The notes under the pieces were generated by a model. It made no database searches. It was given only the letters and a program-made list of their open reading frames with translations, and was not told the DNA's origin. A stretch of DNA of 64,000 nt from Caldicellulosiruptor owensensis OL (GTDB lineage Bacteria; Bacillota; Thermoanaerobacteria; Caldicellulosiruptorales; Caldicellulosiruptoraceae), in assembly GCF_000166335.1 (NCBI RefSeq), contig NC_014657.1, forward strand, positions 1 through 64,000. Reading direction: 5' to 3'. A program made the translations under genes and the position numbers. Below are positions 22,033 through 31,978 of this stretch, piece by piece. Positions within the stretch are counted from its first letter, which is position 1; every line of letters starts with the position of its first letter.

Positions 22033-23775
22033 TTGGATTATCTGAAACGGCTTATAAAGTATGTAGACGAATGCAGGTTATTGATTTTTGCAGGGTTAAT
22101 CTTGGCGCTTGTTGGTATATTTTGTAACATGACAGTTCCAAAGATTTCAAAGCATATTATTGATGATGTTTTAGTAGCAAAAAAATTTGGAAAGCTAGGG
22201 TATTTTGCATCTATTTTTGCAGGGCTAATAATTTTAAAAGCTATTGTTGCCTATTTTCAAAATTACATATTTGAATACACGTCTCAAAAAGCTCTTTACA
22301 GGTTAAGAGAACAACTCTATACAAAACTCCAATATCAATCTTTTGAATATTATGACAGAGCGTCAACAGGAGCTATTATGAACAGAATGGTTGGTGATTT
22401 GGAGGCTATCAGAAACTTTCTGAACCAGAGTTTTGTCCAGGTTGTGAGCATAGCAATTACAATTGTTGCTGCCCTTTCTATAATGCTTTCAATGAACATT
22501 TTCCTTTCAATTTTGAGCATTGCAACCGTACCACTAATTTTCTTGAATGTTAAAAGTCTGGCAAAAAAGCTTCAGCCCACCTTCAAGGCAATAAGAACTT
22601 CTTTTGAGAGACTCACATCCAAGGTTCAGGAAAATATAACGGGAATAAGGGTTGTAAAAGCTTTTGGGAACGAAGATTTAGAAAAGAAAAGTTTTGAAAA
22701 AGTTGCATATGATTTTACAGAGAAAAATATTAAGGCAGCTGATATAAGGTCTGTCCATAACCCTGTTGCAGGTTTTTTGAATGGACTTAACTCTGTCATA
22801 ATTCTTATTGTTGGTGGATACTTTGCAATTAAAGGAAAAATTTCAATTGGCACTTTGTTTGCATTTGTCAGCTATGTAAATATGTTTTCAGCACCTATTG
22901 GAAACATTCAAAATCTTGTTAACCAGTGGCAAAATGCTTTTGCTTCTCTGGAGAAGGTATTCGAGGTTCTTGACAGCGATGTTACAATCAAAAGTCCAAA
23001 AAATGGTGTTGTTCTTAAAAACGTCAGAGGTGATATAAGGTTTGAAAATGTGTATTTCAAATACAGAGAAAAATTTGTTTTAAAAGAGATCAATATCCAC
23101 ATAAAACCAGGTGAAGTTGTTGCTATATTGGGACAAGCTGGTTCTGGTAAATCCTCATTAATAAATCTTCTTGCACGATTTTATGATCCATCTTCTGGTA
23201 GGGTTTTAGTTGACGATATTGATGTAAAGAATATAAAACTGTGTTCACTCAGGAGAAATATAGGTATTATCATGCAAGAACCTTTTATATTTTCTGATAC
23301 TATTGCAGCAAACATTGCATTTGGTAAACCTGATGCAACAGATGAGGAGATAAGGATTGCAGCAAAGCTTGCAAGGGCTGATGAGTTCATAGAGAGTCTG
23401 CCGGATGGCTACAATACAGTTGTTGGAGAAAGGGGTGTGGGTCTTTCGGGTGGACAGAAACAAAGGATAGCAATTGCAAGGGCTCTTGTATATAATCCCA
23501 GAATTCTGGTGCTTGATGATGCAACTTCAAGTCTTGATTTTGAAACTGAAGCAGAGATTCAAGAGACTTTGAAAGAGGTGATAAAGGGGAGAACCACAAT
23601 CATAATAACTCACAGGATATCTCGACTTGTGGTTGATGCAGATATGATTTACTATATGCATGGTGGCAGAATTGTTGAGCAGGGAAAACATGAAGATTTG
23701 ATGAAAATTAAAGGAAGATATTATTCAACATTTAAAAAACAGCTTATAGAACGTGCAAATACACTTCCGGCTTAA
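22033..23775 (+). CDS. ABC exporter half-transporter, degenerate Walker B subunit
   Basis: This 580-residue half-transporter has six membrane helices (about 1-310) fused to an ATPase domain with Walker A GQAGSGKSS, signature LSGGQKQR, Walker B ILVLDDATSSLD and switch histidine in ITHR. The catalytic glutamate after Walker B is replaced by aspartate. The partner downstream has the complementary defect, so the two should form one heterodimeric exporter of TM287/288 or BmrCD type. The substrate is unknown; drugs, peptides or lipids are possible. The start is TTG, 5 bases after AAAAAGGAGATGG. Confidence 0.92.
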   Translation: MDYLKRLIKYVDECRLLIFAGLILALVGIFCNMTVPKISKHIIDDVLVAKKFGKLGYFASIFAGLIILKAIVAYFQNYIFEYTSQKALYRLREQLYTKLQYQSFEYYDRASTGAIMNRMVGDLEAIRNFLNQSFVQVVSIAITIVAALSIMLSMNIFLSILSIATVPLIFLNVKSLAKKLQPTFKAIRTSFERLTSKVQENITGIRVVKAFGNEDLEKKSFEKVAYDFTEKNIKAADIRSVHNPVAGFLNGLNSVIILIVGGYFAIKGKISIGTLFAFVSYVNMFSAPIGNIQNLVNQWQNAFASLEKVFEVLDSDVTIKSPKNGVVLKNVRGDIRFENVYFKYREKFVLKEINIHIKPGEVVAILGQAGSGKSSLINLLARFYDPSSGRVLVDDIDVKNIKLCSLRRNIGIIMQEPFIFSDTIAANIAFGKPDATDEEIRIAAKLARADEFIESLPDGYNTVVGERGVGLSGGQKQRIAIARALVYNPRILVLDDATSSLDFETEAEIQETLKEVIKGRTTIIITHRISRLVVDADMIYYMHGGRIVEQGKHEDLMKIKGRYYSTFKKQLIERANTLPA

Positions 23776-23804
23776 AAAGTTTTTCAAAGGGGGAGTTTTT
23801 TGAA

Positions 23805-25601
23805 ATGTCTGATTCTGGAGCCAGAAGACCAATATTTTCACAGGAAGAAACTACTTATGAGCTAAAGATACCTCATTTAAAAAGACTTTTTAAGTTTTTG
23901 ATACCATACAAAAAATGGCTTTTACTTACGCTTGTTTTTATGTTTGTTGCAACAGTTGCAGATTTAATCTCACCGTATTTATTGAAACAGGCAGTTGATA
24001 TATATATACCAAAGAAAAATTTTAAAGGTATTCTGATAATTGGTTTTTTAATGATTTTGATGCTTTTTATAAACAAGGAATGTTCTAAAAACAAAATACA
24101 ACTTGCAAACAGAACAGGGCAGATGGTGTTGTTTGATATAAGAAAAGCACTGTTTGATCATATACAAAACCTTTCGTTCAGCTTTTTTGACAGAAATTCA
24201 ACAGGAAGAATTACAGTGAGAATAGTAAACGATGTAAATACTCTCAATAATTTGTTTACAAATGGTATAGTGAATGTAATAACTGATATGTCAACATTGA
24301 TCATTGCCACTGTCATAATGTTTTCCATAAATTTTAAGTTAGCTCTTGTAACATTCTCGGTAATACCAGTATTTTTAGCAGTTTTATTTGCCACAAGAAA
24401 CGCAATAAAAAGAAACTGGAGACAGGTGAGAAGAAAGATTTCAAATCTTAATGCATATATACATGAAAATATAAGCGGAATAAGAGTTATTCAAGCTTAT
24501 GTAAGGCAAAAGGTGAACAGGTCAATATTCAAAGAGGTAATAGACGATGTATTTTTATCATGGATGAAAGCGGTGAAGGTAAACGGCATTTTTGCACCAG
24601 CTATAGAAGTTTGTTCTATGATAGGCACTCTTATAATCTACTTTTATGGTGTAAAACTTTTGAAAATAAACGGAGTGACAGTTGGAACTTTGATTGCATT
24701 TGTCAGTTATCTTGATAGGTTCTGGCGTCCTGTTGTGACACTTTCTAATTTTTATAATCAGCTTCTTGTGGCAAGTGCATCTTCTGAAAGGATTTTTGAA
24801 GTTCTGGCAATCGAGCCAGAGATAAAAGAAGATGAAAATCCTGTTTATATAGAAGATTTTAAAGATAGGATTGAGTTTAAAAATGTGTGGTTTGCATACA
24901 AGGATAAGGAATATGTTTTAAAGGATGTATCGTTTGAGATAAAAAAAGGTACAATGGTTGCACTTGCTGGTGTAACAGGTTCTGGTAAGACCACTATAGC
25001 AAATCTTCTTGCAAGATTTTACGACCCGCAGATGGGAAGTATACTAATTGACGGTATTGATTTGAAAAAAATCAGTTTTAAGAGTCTGAGAAGACTTATA
25101 GGGATTGTACAGCAAGAACCGTTTTTGTTTTCAGGAAGCATTCTTGAAAATATTTTGTATGGCAGACCCGATGCAAAGTTTGAGGATGTAGTAAGAGTTT
25201 GCAAATTTCTCGGCATTCATGAATTTATATCAGAACTTGAAAATGGATATGATACACAGGTAAGTGAAAGAGGAACAAGGCTTTCAACAGGACAAAAACA
25301 GCTTATATGTCTTGCAAGAGTTATGCTGCAAAATCCACCTATTTTGATTCTGGATGAGGCAACAGCTTCTTTAGATACACAGAGCGAGATAATGGTTCAA
25401 AATGCTCTGAGCAAGGTAATGAAGGACAGGACCTGTGTGGTGATAGCCCATAGACTTTCAACAATAAAAGATGCTGACCTTATAATTGTTATGGAAAAGG
25501 GTAAAATTAAAGAGATGGGAAATCATCAGGAACTTATAAAGAAGAGGGGTATTTATTATAATCTTTGTATGAGCCAAATAAAATTCGTAAAGGCAAGTTA
25601 A
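23805..25601 (+). CDS. ABC exporter half-transporter, canonical Walker B subunit
   Basis: The 598-residue partner subunit has an N-terminal tail of about 30 residues, six membrane helices (to about 330) and an ATPase domain with Walker A GVTGSGKTT, Walker B ILILDEATASLD, switch histidine in AHRLS, but signature LSTGQKQ with threonine instead of glycine. In a heterodimer the altered signature would face the aspartate-bearing site of the first subunit, giving one dead and one active site. It starts 29 bases after the first gene, behind AAGGGGGAG. Confidence 0.92.
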   Translation: MSDSGARRPIFSQEETTYELKIPHLKRLFKFLIPYKKWLLLTLVFMFVATVADLISPYLLKQAVDIYIPKKNFKGILIIGFLMILMLFINKECSKNKIQLANRTGQMVLFDIRKALFDHIQNLSFSFFDRNSTGRITVRIVNDVNTLNNLFTNGIVNVITDMSTLIIATVIMFSINFKLALVTFSVIPVFLAVLFATRNAIKRNWRQVRRKISNLNAYIHENISGIRVIQAYVRQKVNRSIFKEVIDDVFLSWMKAVKVNGIFAPAIEVCSMIGTLIIYFYGVKLLKINGVTVGTLIAFVSYLDRFWRPVVTLSNFYNQLLVASASSERIFEVLAIEPEIKEDENPVYIEDFKDRIEFKNVWFAYKDKEYVLKDVSFEIKKGTMVALAGVTGSGKTTIANLLARFYDPQMGSILIDGIDLKKISFKSLRRLIGIVQQEPFLFSGSILENILYGRPDAKFEDVVRVCKFLGIHEFISELENGYDTQVSERGTRLSTGQKQLICLARVMLQNPPILILDEATASLDTQSEIMVQNALSKVMKDRTCVVIAHRLSTIKDADLIIVMEKGKIKEMGNHQELIKKRGIYYNLCMSQIKFVKAS

Positions 25602-25630
25602 AAAAACCGACTGAGAACAAATTTTTGATA

Positions 25631-25659
25631 TTTACAAATTATAAAAAAGGGCTTATAAT
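25631..25659 (+). promoter_or_regulatory. Promoter of the tRNA pair
   Basis: TTTACA (25631-25636) and TATAAT (25654-25659) are 17 bases apart, about 17 bases before the first tRNA base. Confidence 0.75.
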
Positions 25660-25682
25660 ATTAAACCGTGTTTAATTTGTGT

Positions 25683-25758
25683 GGGCCATTAGCTCAGTCG
25701 GCAGAGCACCAGCCTTTTAAGCTGGGTGTCCCGCGTTCGAGTCGCGGATGGCTCACCA
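25683..25758 (+). tRNA. tRNA-Lys (anticodon TTT)
   Basis: A complete cloverleaf with acceptor GGGCCAT/ATGGCTC (one G:U pair at 2-71), D arm AGCTCAGTCGGCAGAGC, anticodon stem CCAGC/GCTGG with loop CTTTTAA, T arm CCGCG-TTCGAGT-CGCGG, and an encoded CCA end. Confidence 0.97.
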
Positions 25759-25778
25759 TTTAATAAAAAATAACAGGT

Positions 25779-25853
25779 GGCCCCGTGGTCAAGTGGTTAA
25801 GACACAGGCCTTTCACGCCTGTAACAGGGGTTCGAATCCCCTCGGGGTCACCA
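25779..25853 (+). tRNA. tRNA-Glu (anticodon TTC)
   Basis: A complete cloverleaf with acceptor GGCCCCG/CGGGGTC (G:U at 2-71), anticodon stem CAGGC/GCCTG with loop CTTTCAC, T arm AGGGG-TTCGAAT-CCCCT, and encoded CCA. It is 20 bases after tRNA-Lys, probably in the same transcript. The convergent SpoIIM-like gene stops 3 bases beyond its CCA. Confidence 0.97.
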
Positions 25854-25855
25854 TT

Positions 25856-26431
25856 TTATTTTGCAAATCTCAATGTTACGAAAGCTTCGATGAATGCAGC
25901 AAATACTACTAATATAGCTCCGCAAACAGCAAGAACTAAAAATCTTTTGAAAGAGAGCTTTATGTCAGGCTTTTCTTTTGATAAAACTGCACTTTCAAGG
26001 AAGATGGCAGAGGCTGCGCTTCCTATCAAAAATGCAGCAATTTCAAATATACCATGGGGCAATATCAAAAGTAGAGTCTTTGCAATTGACACATGTTTTG
26101 CAGAGATTGCTCCAATAGCTCCCACTATAAAACCATTTGTAAAGAGGACAAGTGCTGATATTAATCCAAAACTCAGAGTTCCAAGTGTGATTATTATAAA
26201 ATAAACTTTCATATTGTTCTTAAGAATTCCTATGAAAAGAAGATAAGAGGATTTTGCATCTTTTATTATGCTTTCAAACAACTTTCTTAAGTATTGATTG
26301 AGAAGCTTTTGGATTTCATCTCCAAAATAAATTCCAGTTAAAATACCTAAAAGACATGAAAGAGCAAAAATTAAAAAAGATATAAAAATCAATTTCTTTT
26401 CAGTTTTGAATGTTTGAAGTACAAACTTCAC
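25856..26431 (-). CDS. Stage II sporulation protein M-like membrane protein
   Basis: The product (191 residues from the GTG at 26431) has about five membrane helices and the SpoIIM/DUF95 motif LPHGIFEIAAFLIG. SpoIIM takes part in the DMP peptidoglycan-degrading machine during engulfment in spore formers, but the family also occurs in non-spore-formers, where its role is unknown. The GTG follows AAGGAAAGGGG by 10 bases; the frame opens 15 codons earlier at a TTG (26476) lacking a ribosome binding site. No other sporulation gene is nearby, so I do not assign spoIIM itself. Confidence 0.8.
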   Translation of the reverse strand: MKFVLQTFKTEKKLIFISFLIFALSCLLGILTGIYFGDEIQKLLNQYLRKLFESIIKDAKSSYLLFIGILKNNMKVYFIIITLGTLSFGLISALVLFTNGFIVGAIGAISAKHVSIAKTLLLILPHGIFEIAAFLIGSAASAIFLESAVLSKEKPDIKLSFKRFLVLAVCGAILVVFAAFIEAFVTLRFAK

Positions 26432-26542
26432 CTGTCTTTTACCCCTTTCCTTAAGATCTTTAAAATTCTTCGACAAAATTATAACAAAACTTGCAACAAA
26501 AGTACAATTTAAATTGAAAAAATTTTTTTCACAAAATTTTAA

Positions 26543-26571
26543 TTAACTTCTCTTCATGTTTGGTATATAAT
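26543..26571 (+). promoter_or_regulatory. Promoter of the UPF0173-type hydrolase gene
   Basis: TTAACT (26543-26548) and TATAAT (26566-26571) are 17 bases apart, the same pair of hexamers as upstream of the ABC exporter genes. Confidence 0.6.
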
Positions 26572-26606
26572 TATTTCTGATATAAATTAACAGGAGGTAT
26601 ATAAAA

Positions 26607-27239
26607 ATGAAGATAACATACCTTGCACATGCAAGCTTTTTGATAGAGACAAAATCAGGAGTAAAAATCCTCACAGACCCTTACGACAACTCTGTTGGCT
26701 ACACAGTGTTTGAACTATCTGCAGATGTAGTGCTGACATCTCACAAACATTTTGACCATGCCTATACAAAAAGCTTAAAAGGAGATTATGTGCTTGTTGA
26801 AAAGGAAGGAGAGTTCAACGTCAAAGGTGTTAAAATAAAAGGTATAAAGACCTTCCATGACAAAGAAAAAGGACAAAAACGAGGAGAAAACATTGTGTTT
26901 GTCATTGAGGATGAGTTTTCAATTGCACATCTTGGCGATTTGGGCCATGAGCTTGCAGCAGCTGAACTTGAAAAGATGGGAAAAGTTGATATTCTGCTCA
27001 TTCCTGTTGGCGGCGTGTATACAATTGATGCCAAAGAGGCTTTAAATGTCGCAAAGGCTGTAAATCCAAGAGTTATAATTCCTATGCATTATAAGACAGA
27101 AAAGCTCAAGTTTGATCTTGGAAAGGTAGAGGAGTTTACAAAGCATTTTGAAGATGTTGAAGTTTTGCAGACAAGTGAGATTGAAATCAATAGTCTTCCT
27201 GAAAAGCAGAAAGTTTTGGTACTTAAATACAAAGGATAA
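26607..27239 (+). CDS. Metal-dependent hydrolase, UPF0173 type (metallo-beta-lactamase fold)
   Basis: The 210-residue protein has the metallo-beta-lactamase fold motifs: a start MKITYLAHASFLIET, the metal ligand stretch TSHKHFDHAY, a second histidine/aspartate site around HLGDLGH, and IPMHYKTE near the end. This set matches the UlaG-like UPF0173 group. The substrate is unknown. AGGAGGT precedes the ATG. The polysaccharide gene begins 15 bases downstream, so they may share a transcript, though a functional link is not evident. Confidence 0.88.
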   Translation: MKITYLAHASFLIETKSGVKILTDPYDNSVGYTVFELSADVVLTSHKHFDHAYTKSLKGDYVLVEKEGEFNVKGVKIKGIKTFHDKEKGQKRGENIVFVIEDEFSIAHLGDLGHELAAAELEKMGKVDILLIPVGGVYTIDAKEALNVAKAVNPRVIIPMHYKTEKLKFDLGKVEEFTKHFEDVEVLQTSEIEINSLPEKQKVLVLKYKG

Positions 27240-27254
27240 AGGAGAAATTATGAG

Positions 27255-29462
27255 ATGGCAAAAAAAGGTGAGAGAAAAAGTATATCTCAAAGTGCCAGTA
27301 AATTTGGTGAAAGTGAAACCTCAATTTTTCCCGGCAAAACACTTGCGGCATACAAAACATTTGTGCTTTTTGCCTTTTGTGTGCTTGTTTTGATGAGTCC
27401 CTATTATAGAGGACTTTATTTTGACTATGAGCTAAGTGTATTTCAAGCAATTATGGCTGGAATATTTATCCTTTTTGCAATATATCTTTATCTTTCAAAG
27501 GAGGGTTTTTTAGTAAATTCAAAACTTGAACTGATTTTACTTCTTTTCATGGTAGCATATATCGTTCCCTACTTTTTTGCAGCAAATAGAAGGCTTGCTC
27601 TTGGAGAATTTTTTAAGTATGCGTTTTACTTTGCAGTTTTTTATGTTGCATCGAGAATTTCAAAAGGCAAGGCAGAAAAGTTTGCTATTTTAAATACCCT
27701 TTTTCTCTCAACAGTAGGTGTAGCATTTTTGGGGTATCAAGCAGCGGTAAAGTTAATTCCCGAAACTGCCCGTCCTCTTGGCATGGCAATGAACGGGCTT
27801 TGGGTTGGGAATATGATAAACTCAACCTTGCAGTATCATAACACGGCAGGAACTGTTTTAGCATTCGGATTTATAATCTCTTTAATGCTGGCAATATACA
27901 GTGAAAATAAGCTGCTTAAAAGCCTCTATTTTGCATTTTCAAGCTTTATATTTACAGCATTTTTCTATACATACTCAAGAGGCTCATATATTACCCTCTT
28001 GCTTGCTCTTTTGGTATTTTTCCTGCTTTTGCCAAGAGAAAAAAGAATTTTGCTCATTTTTAACATAGCGATTGTTGGCGCTTTTGTTATTGCTTTTTTG
28101 AATAAGGTTGGGGCAAACCTAAACGAACATGGGAAAGTAAAACTTTGGCTTGTCTTGCTCTTCCAGATGCTTCTGGTGTTTGTCCTGACATATGTTTTTG
28201 GATTTGTGGAGAGAAGACTTTATGGTATTAGCAACAACATTTACATAGCCGGAGCAGCCGTTGTTGGCATTTTGGCTATAATAGGTTTTGCCATTGCTCT
28301 AAAGACGCATTTGATTCCTTCAGACATGGTTGAAAAAATGAAGTCAATAGCTATGTTCTGGAAAGAAAGAAACTTTGTCGAAAGAATGGTGTTTTACAAA
28401 GACGGGTTAAAGATATTCTTGAAAAGTCCTGTATTTGGCTATGGTGGAGGGGCATGGGTATCATTGTATTTTATGTACCAGTCTTATTTATACTTTACAA
28501 CCCAGTCTCACAACTACTTTTTGCAGGTGCTTCTTGACACGGGGATTGTTGGATTTTGTATACTACTAATATTTTTATGGTTTTTATTTTCAACTTCGCT
28601 CAAGGCATGGGCTAAAAAGGAACAAAAAGAGAATATTATTATTGCTGGACTTGTGGCTGCAGCTGTACAGCTTTATTTTCACTCAGCACTTGATTTTGAC
28701 TTTTCGCTCGCATCTGTGCAGGTTCTGCTATTTGCAGGTTTAGGGGTATTAGTTTCAACCTCTTTACAAATTCTTCAGAAGCATAAGCAAGAAAAGGTGA
28801 TTTACACGGGCAAAACGACAAATTTTGTGCCTGCTTTGCTGGCAATATTTTATCTGTTTGTGATAGTAATTTCACTGAACTTCAGACTTGGAAATTACTA
28901 TGCAAATATTGGTCAGCAGGCACTGCAGATGGGAAATTTGACTGCTGCATACTCATTTTTGTCAAAGGCTGTCACATACGACCCACTCAGCTCCAACGCG
29001 CTTTCTGACTATGCGGTTGCTCTGTACAGAATAGGTGACCAGAACAAAGACGCAAACCTGATTGCAAAGGCAGATGGTTATTTCAAACAGGCAATTGTGA
29101 ATGACAGGTTCAATGCAAAGATAAGGTTTAAATATGCCGTATATCTTCTTTCTCATGGGGCAATAGATAGCGGACTTTCACAGATAGAAGAAGGGATAAA
29201 ACTTCAGCCTCTTCAACCAGCAAACTATGAGCTGAAAGCTGATGCATATGCAAAGGTTGGAGATTATTACCTTGGAAAAGGTGATAAAGAGAAAGCAAGG
29301 AAGTATTATGAAGTTGTGTTGAAGATTCCTGAGGAGATTAATAGGGTGAAGAAAGAAAAAGAGAGAATGCCTGAAGTAATAAAACAAGATCCAAACTCTC
29401 ATAAATTTGGAATAACAGAGAAAATTTTACAAATAGTAAATGAAGTCAAAAAGAAAATATAA
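27255..29462 (+). CDS. O-antigen ligase/polymerase-like membrane protein with TPR tail
   Basis: The 735-residue protein has about twelve membrane helices (about 30-560) with a Wzy_C-type region (a large loop around 370-425 with KSPVFGYGGGAW, then a helix pair) and a C-terminal tetratricopeptide-like part (about 575-735, with ALQMGNLTAAYSFLSKAVTYDPLSSNAL). It likely joins or polymerises lipid-linked glycans outside the membrane, or glycosylates surface proteins. It opens the polysaccharide cluster. Codon use resembles the core genes more than the genes that follow. Confidence 0.85.
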   Translation: MAKKGERKSISQSASKFGESETSIFPGKTLAAYKTFVLFAFCVLVLMSPYYRGLYFDYELSVFQAIMAGIFILFAIYLYLSKEGFLVNSKLELILLLFMVAYIVPYFFAANRRLALGEFFKYAFYFAVFYVASRISKGKAEKFAILNTLFLSTVGVAFLGYQAAVKLIPETARPLGMAMNGLWVGNMINSTLQYHNTAGTVLAFGFIISLMLAIYSENKLLKSLYFAFSSFIFTAFFYTYSRGSYITLLLALLVFFLLLPREKRILLIFNIAIVGAFVIAFLNKVGANLNEHGKVKLWLVLLFQMLLVFVLTYVFGFVERRLYGISNNIYIAGAAVVGILAIIGFAIALKTHLIPSDMVEKMKSIAMFWKERNFVERMVFYKDGLKIFLKSPVFGYGGGAWVSLYFMYQSYLYFTTQSHNYFLQVLLDTGIVGFCILLIFLWFLFSTSLKAWAKKEQKENIIIAGLVAAAVQLYFHSALDFDFSLASVQVLLFAGLGVLVSTSLQILQKHKQEKVIYTGKTTNFVPALLAIFYLFVIVISLNFRLGNYYANIGQQALQMGNLTAAYSFLSKAVTYDPLSSNALSDYAVALYRIGDQNKDANLIAKADGYFKQAIVNDRFNAKIRFKYAVYLLSHGAIDSGLSQIEEGIKLQPLQPANYELKADAYAKVGDYYLGKGDKEKARKYYEVVLKIPEEINRVKKEKERMPEVIKQDPNSHKFGITEKILQIVNEVKKKI

Positions 29463-29524
29463 TTTTGAGGAACCATAGGTGCCCATAGAGAACAATAAAT
29501 TTATCATTTGGAGGAAACTAATTA

Positions 29525-30601
29525 ATGTTATGTGTCGTTGATTGTCGGTGTATTAATTTAGAAAAAAATCATGGTATAAGTAGATATACCTATGAGGTTA
29601 TTAGAAATGCTCCGAAGAACATCAAGCAACATTTGATACTTCTTGCTGATAGCAAAAACTTTGATATATTGGCTAAAGCATTTAATCAGGAAGTAGGAGA
29701 AATTGTGAAAATTAAATCGTCTTTTTTATCTCCATTTGAAAACATAGAAATTCCAAATATTTTAGAAAAAATTCAAAAGAGGACAAAAGAAAAGATAGCT
29801 TATTTTTCACCTTCATTTTCATCACCGCCAATAATAGATAAAAGGATTAAAAAGTATATAACTATCCATGACTTGATGCACTTAGACTTTTACTCAAGTT
29901 TAAAGAACAAAGTATATTATTCAACATTGGTAAAGTATTATATTAACACAGCTGTTTACGTATTTACCGTTTCAAACTATTCTAAAGAGAAGATAATTAA
30001 ATACTATGGCAATTTAGAGAAGATAAAGGTAATATATCCAGGAATTGATGTGAATACTTTTAGAAAACTGAGAGAGGAAGAAATTGAACGCCTTAAAGAT
30101 ATGTACTCTTATCTACCTGAGAAATTTTTCTTATTCATAGGAAATAACAAAAGGCACAAGAATTTTCCATATGCCTATGAACTTTACAAGTGTCTAAAGA
30201 GATTTTATCCAGCACATAAATTTGTCTCGAATGTATGGGATGATAAAAGTGACCAAGAAATAGTTAGATTAGAAAAGATTGATGACAATTTACTCTGTTT
30301 TTTGTATAACAGATGCGAAGCTTTTTTATATCCTTCCTTATATGAGGGCTTTGGGTTGCCACCTTTAGAAGCTATAGCATGTGGTGCAAAAGTTATAGCA
30401 TCAAAGTGTGCGTCTTTGCCAGAGGTTTTAGGTGAGCATGCTATTTACATTGATGTATTTAAATCTGCTGAGGAAAATGCTTTTGAGGTGGTGGAAAAAC
30501 TCACCAAACTAAAACCTGAGTTTGAAGTTATTAGTCAATATATTTCCAAATATAATTGGCAGGATTTGAGCAGAAAAATATTCGACTTTATATTTTCGTA
30601 A
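29525..30601 (+). CDS. Glycosyltransferase family 4 protein
   Basis: The 358-residue product has the GT4 (GT-B fold) acceptor half and the donor-site motif [23 protein letters not shown] around 265-290, with the conserved glutamates of the EX7E type. It should transfer a sugar from a nucleotide sugar to a lipid-linked glycan on the inner face of the membrane; donor and acceptor are unknown. TTTGGAGGAAAC gives its ribosome binding site. From here to about 34.2 kb the sequence is more AT-rich than the flanks. Confidence 0.88.
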   Translation: MLCVVDCRCINLEKNHGISRYTYEVIRNAPKNIKQHLILLADSKNFDILAKAFNQEVGEIVKIKSSFLSPFENIEIPNILEKIQKRTKEKIAYFSPSFSSPPIIDKRIKKYITIHDLMHLDFYSSLKNKVYYSTLVKYYINTAVYVFTVSNYSKEKIIKYYGNLEKIKVIYPGIDVNTFRKLREEEIERLKDMYSYLPEKFFLFIGNNKRHKNFPYAYELYKCLKRFYPAHKFVSNVWDDKSDQEIVRLEKIDDNLLCFLYNRCEAFLYPSLYEGFGLPPLEAIACGAKVIASKCASLPEVLGEHAIYIDVFKSAEENAFEVVEKLTKLKPEFEVISQYISKYNWQDLSRKIFDFIFS

Positions 30602-30641
30602 CTTATTATTAGAAAATATTCTTGTTTAATGAATACAGAAG

Positions 30642-31976
30642 GTGAGGATATTGCAAAGATTAACAAAAGAATTATGGCAAGAAAGCAAAATAAAAAGGGT
30701 GTTTAGTGCAGCAGGTATTATATTATACGTATTTTATATATTAACAGGTAATTTTTCAAGGATAATAAAATTACCATTTTTTCCCCGGTCAATATCTTTG
30801 GTGGAGGTTAGTATATTAGGATTTGTTGGCATATTTTTTATCTATGGATTGACTCTTCTGAGAGAAGAAAAAAAATTACTTAAGAAAGTGAGCTTGAATG
30901 ATTTTGTTCCAGTCGAAGTATTGCTAAGTTTGATGTTGCTTTCTATATTGGTAAATTACATGATTTATAAGTTCAATATATTACCATTACTTTACTATCT
31001 GAGATTTTTTTCTTTGGTATATTTTACATTCTTAATTTATTTGTTTTTTAATTTACAAAAAAATGTTAGTAAAATAGAATTGTTTTATGCTCGGATTGGG
31101 CTACTACTCTGTCTAATTGGTTGGGTTATCTACTTTATCCAGCCAGACACAGAAAAATTAAATAAATTCTTTGAGCAAGAGGGAATCTATCTCAATCTTG
31201 ATCCTCATAAGTTCAGATTAATTGGAAATATTTTTGATCCTAATTTTTTTGGGAATATATTAGTTACGTTTATTAGCATCACAATGATAAGTTTTCTCAG
31301 GCAGAGTTTGCAAGACAAAAAAAGTCTCATACAAAGAGTCATTTTATTAATTTTTTTCAACGTTACGTTATTAAAGACTATGTCTCGAAGTTCGATTTTA
31401 GGTTTATTTTTGGTGGTGGTTTTTAATACTGCTTTAATAGGGATTTGGAGTTTTGCTAGGAAGAAGACTGAAATTTTTAAAAAGCTTATATTAGTAGATA
31501 GTATTTTGCTATTTACGACGTTTTTGGATAGAGATTTTTATAAGATCTTTGAACGAATAAAAAATATACCAATAGATAATTCTGCTCAAGCGCGAGTGCA
31601 AAGCTGGATTAACGCTAAACATTATATTGGTATGAGTCCAATTAAATTATTAATAGGAGACGGTTACGGCTTTCTGAATATAAAATATGGTTTGCAATTT
31701 ATTGGTTTTGATTCTTCTTTTTTAAATTTAATTTTATACTGTGGCTTACTAGGAACTGTTTTTTTCTTGTTATGGCTGTGTAGAGAGATTTATAGGGTGT
31801 ATCAAAACATAAAAAATGAGGAATTGGATATTAGATTACACTTTGCAAATTTTTGCTCTCTACTGCTTACATACTTTATAATAAGTTGGTTTAATAATCT
31901 TCTGTTTTATCAATTTTGGTTGGTATTATTCTTGCCGTATTACTATTTCATAACAGATTATAGAAGAAAGGGATAG
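30642..31976 (+). CDS. Polysaccharide polymerase/ligase-like membrane protein
   Basis: The 444-residue protein has about ten membrane helices and features of the O-antigen ligase/polymerase (Wzy-like) group: NIFDPNFFGNILVTFI, KTMSRSSILGLFLVV and a loop with GDGYGFLNIKYG and FDSSFLNLILYCGLLG. It may polymerise repeat units made by the neighbouring glycosyltransferases. The start is uncertain: GTG at 30642 overlaps the ribosome binding site AGAAGGTGAGG, so the TTG at 30651 is also possible. Two such proteins in one cluster suggest separate polymerase and ligase roles. Confidence 0.75.
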   Translation: MRILQRLTKELWQESKIKRVFSAAGIILYVFYILTGNFSRIIKLPFFPRSISLVEVSILGFVGIFFIYGLTLLREEKKLLKKVSLNDFVPVEVLLSLMLLSILVNYMIYKFNILPLLYYLRFFSLVYFTFLIYLFFNLQKNVSKIELFYARIGLLLCLIGWVIYFIQPDTEKLNKFFEQEGIYLNLDPHKFRLIGNIFDPNFFGNILVTFISITMISFLRQSLQDKKSLIQRVILLIFFNVTLLKTMSRSSILGLFLVVVFNTALIGIWSFARKKTEIFKKLILVDSILLFTTFLDRDFYKIFERIKNIPIDNSAQARVQSWINAKHYIGMSPIKLLIGDGYGFLNIKYGLQFIGFDSSFLNLILYCGLLGTVFFLLWLCREIYRVYQNIKNEELDIRLHFANFCSLLLTYFIISWFNNLLFYQFWLVLFLPYYYFITDYRRKG

Positions 31977-31978
31977 AA

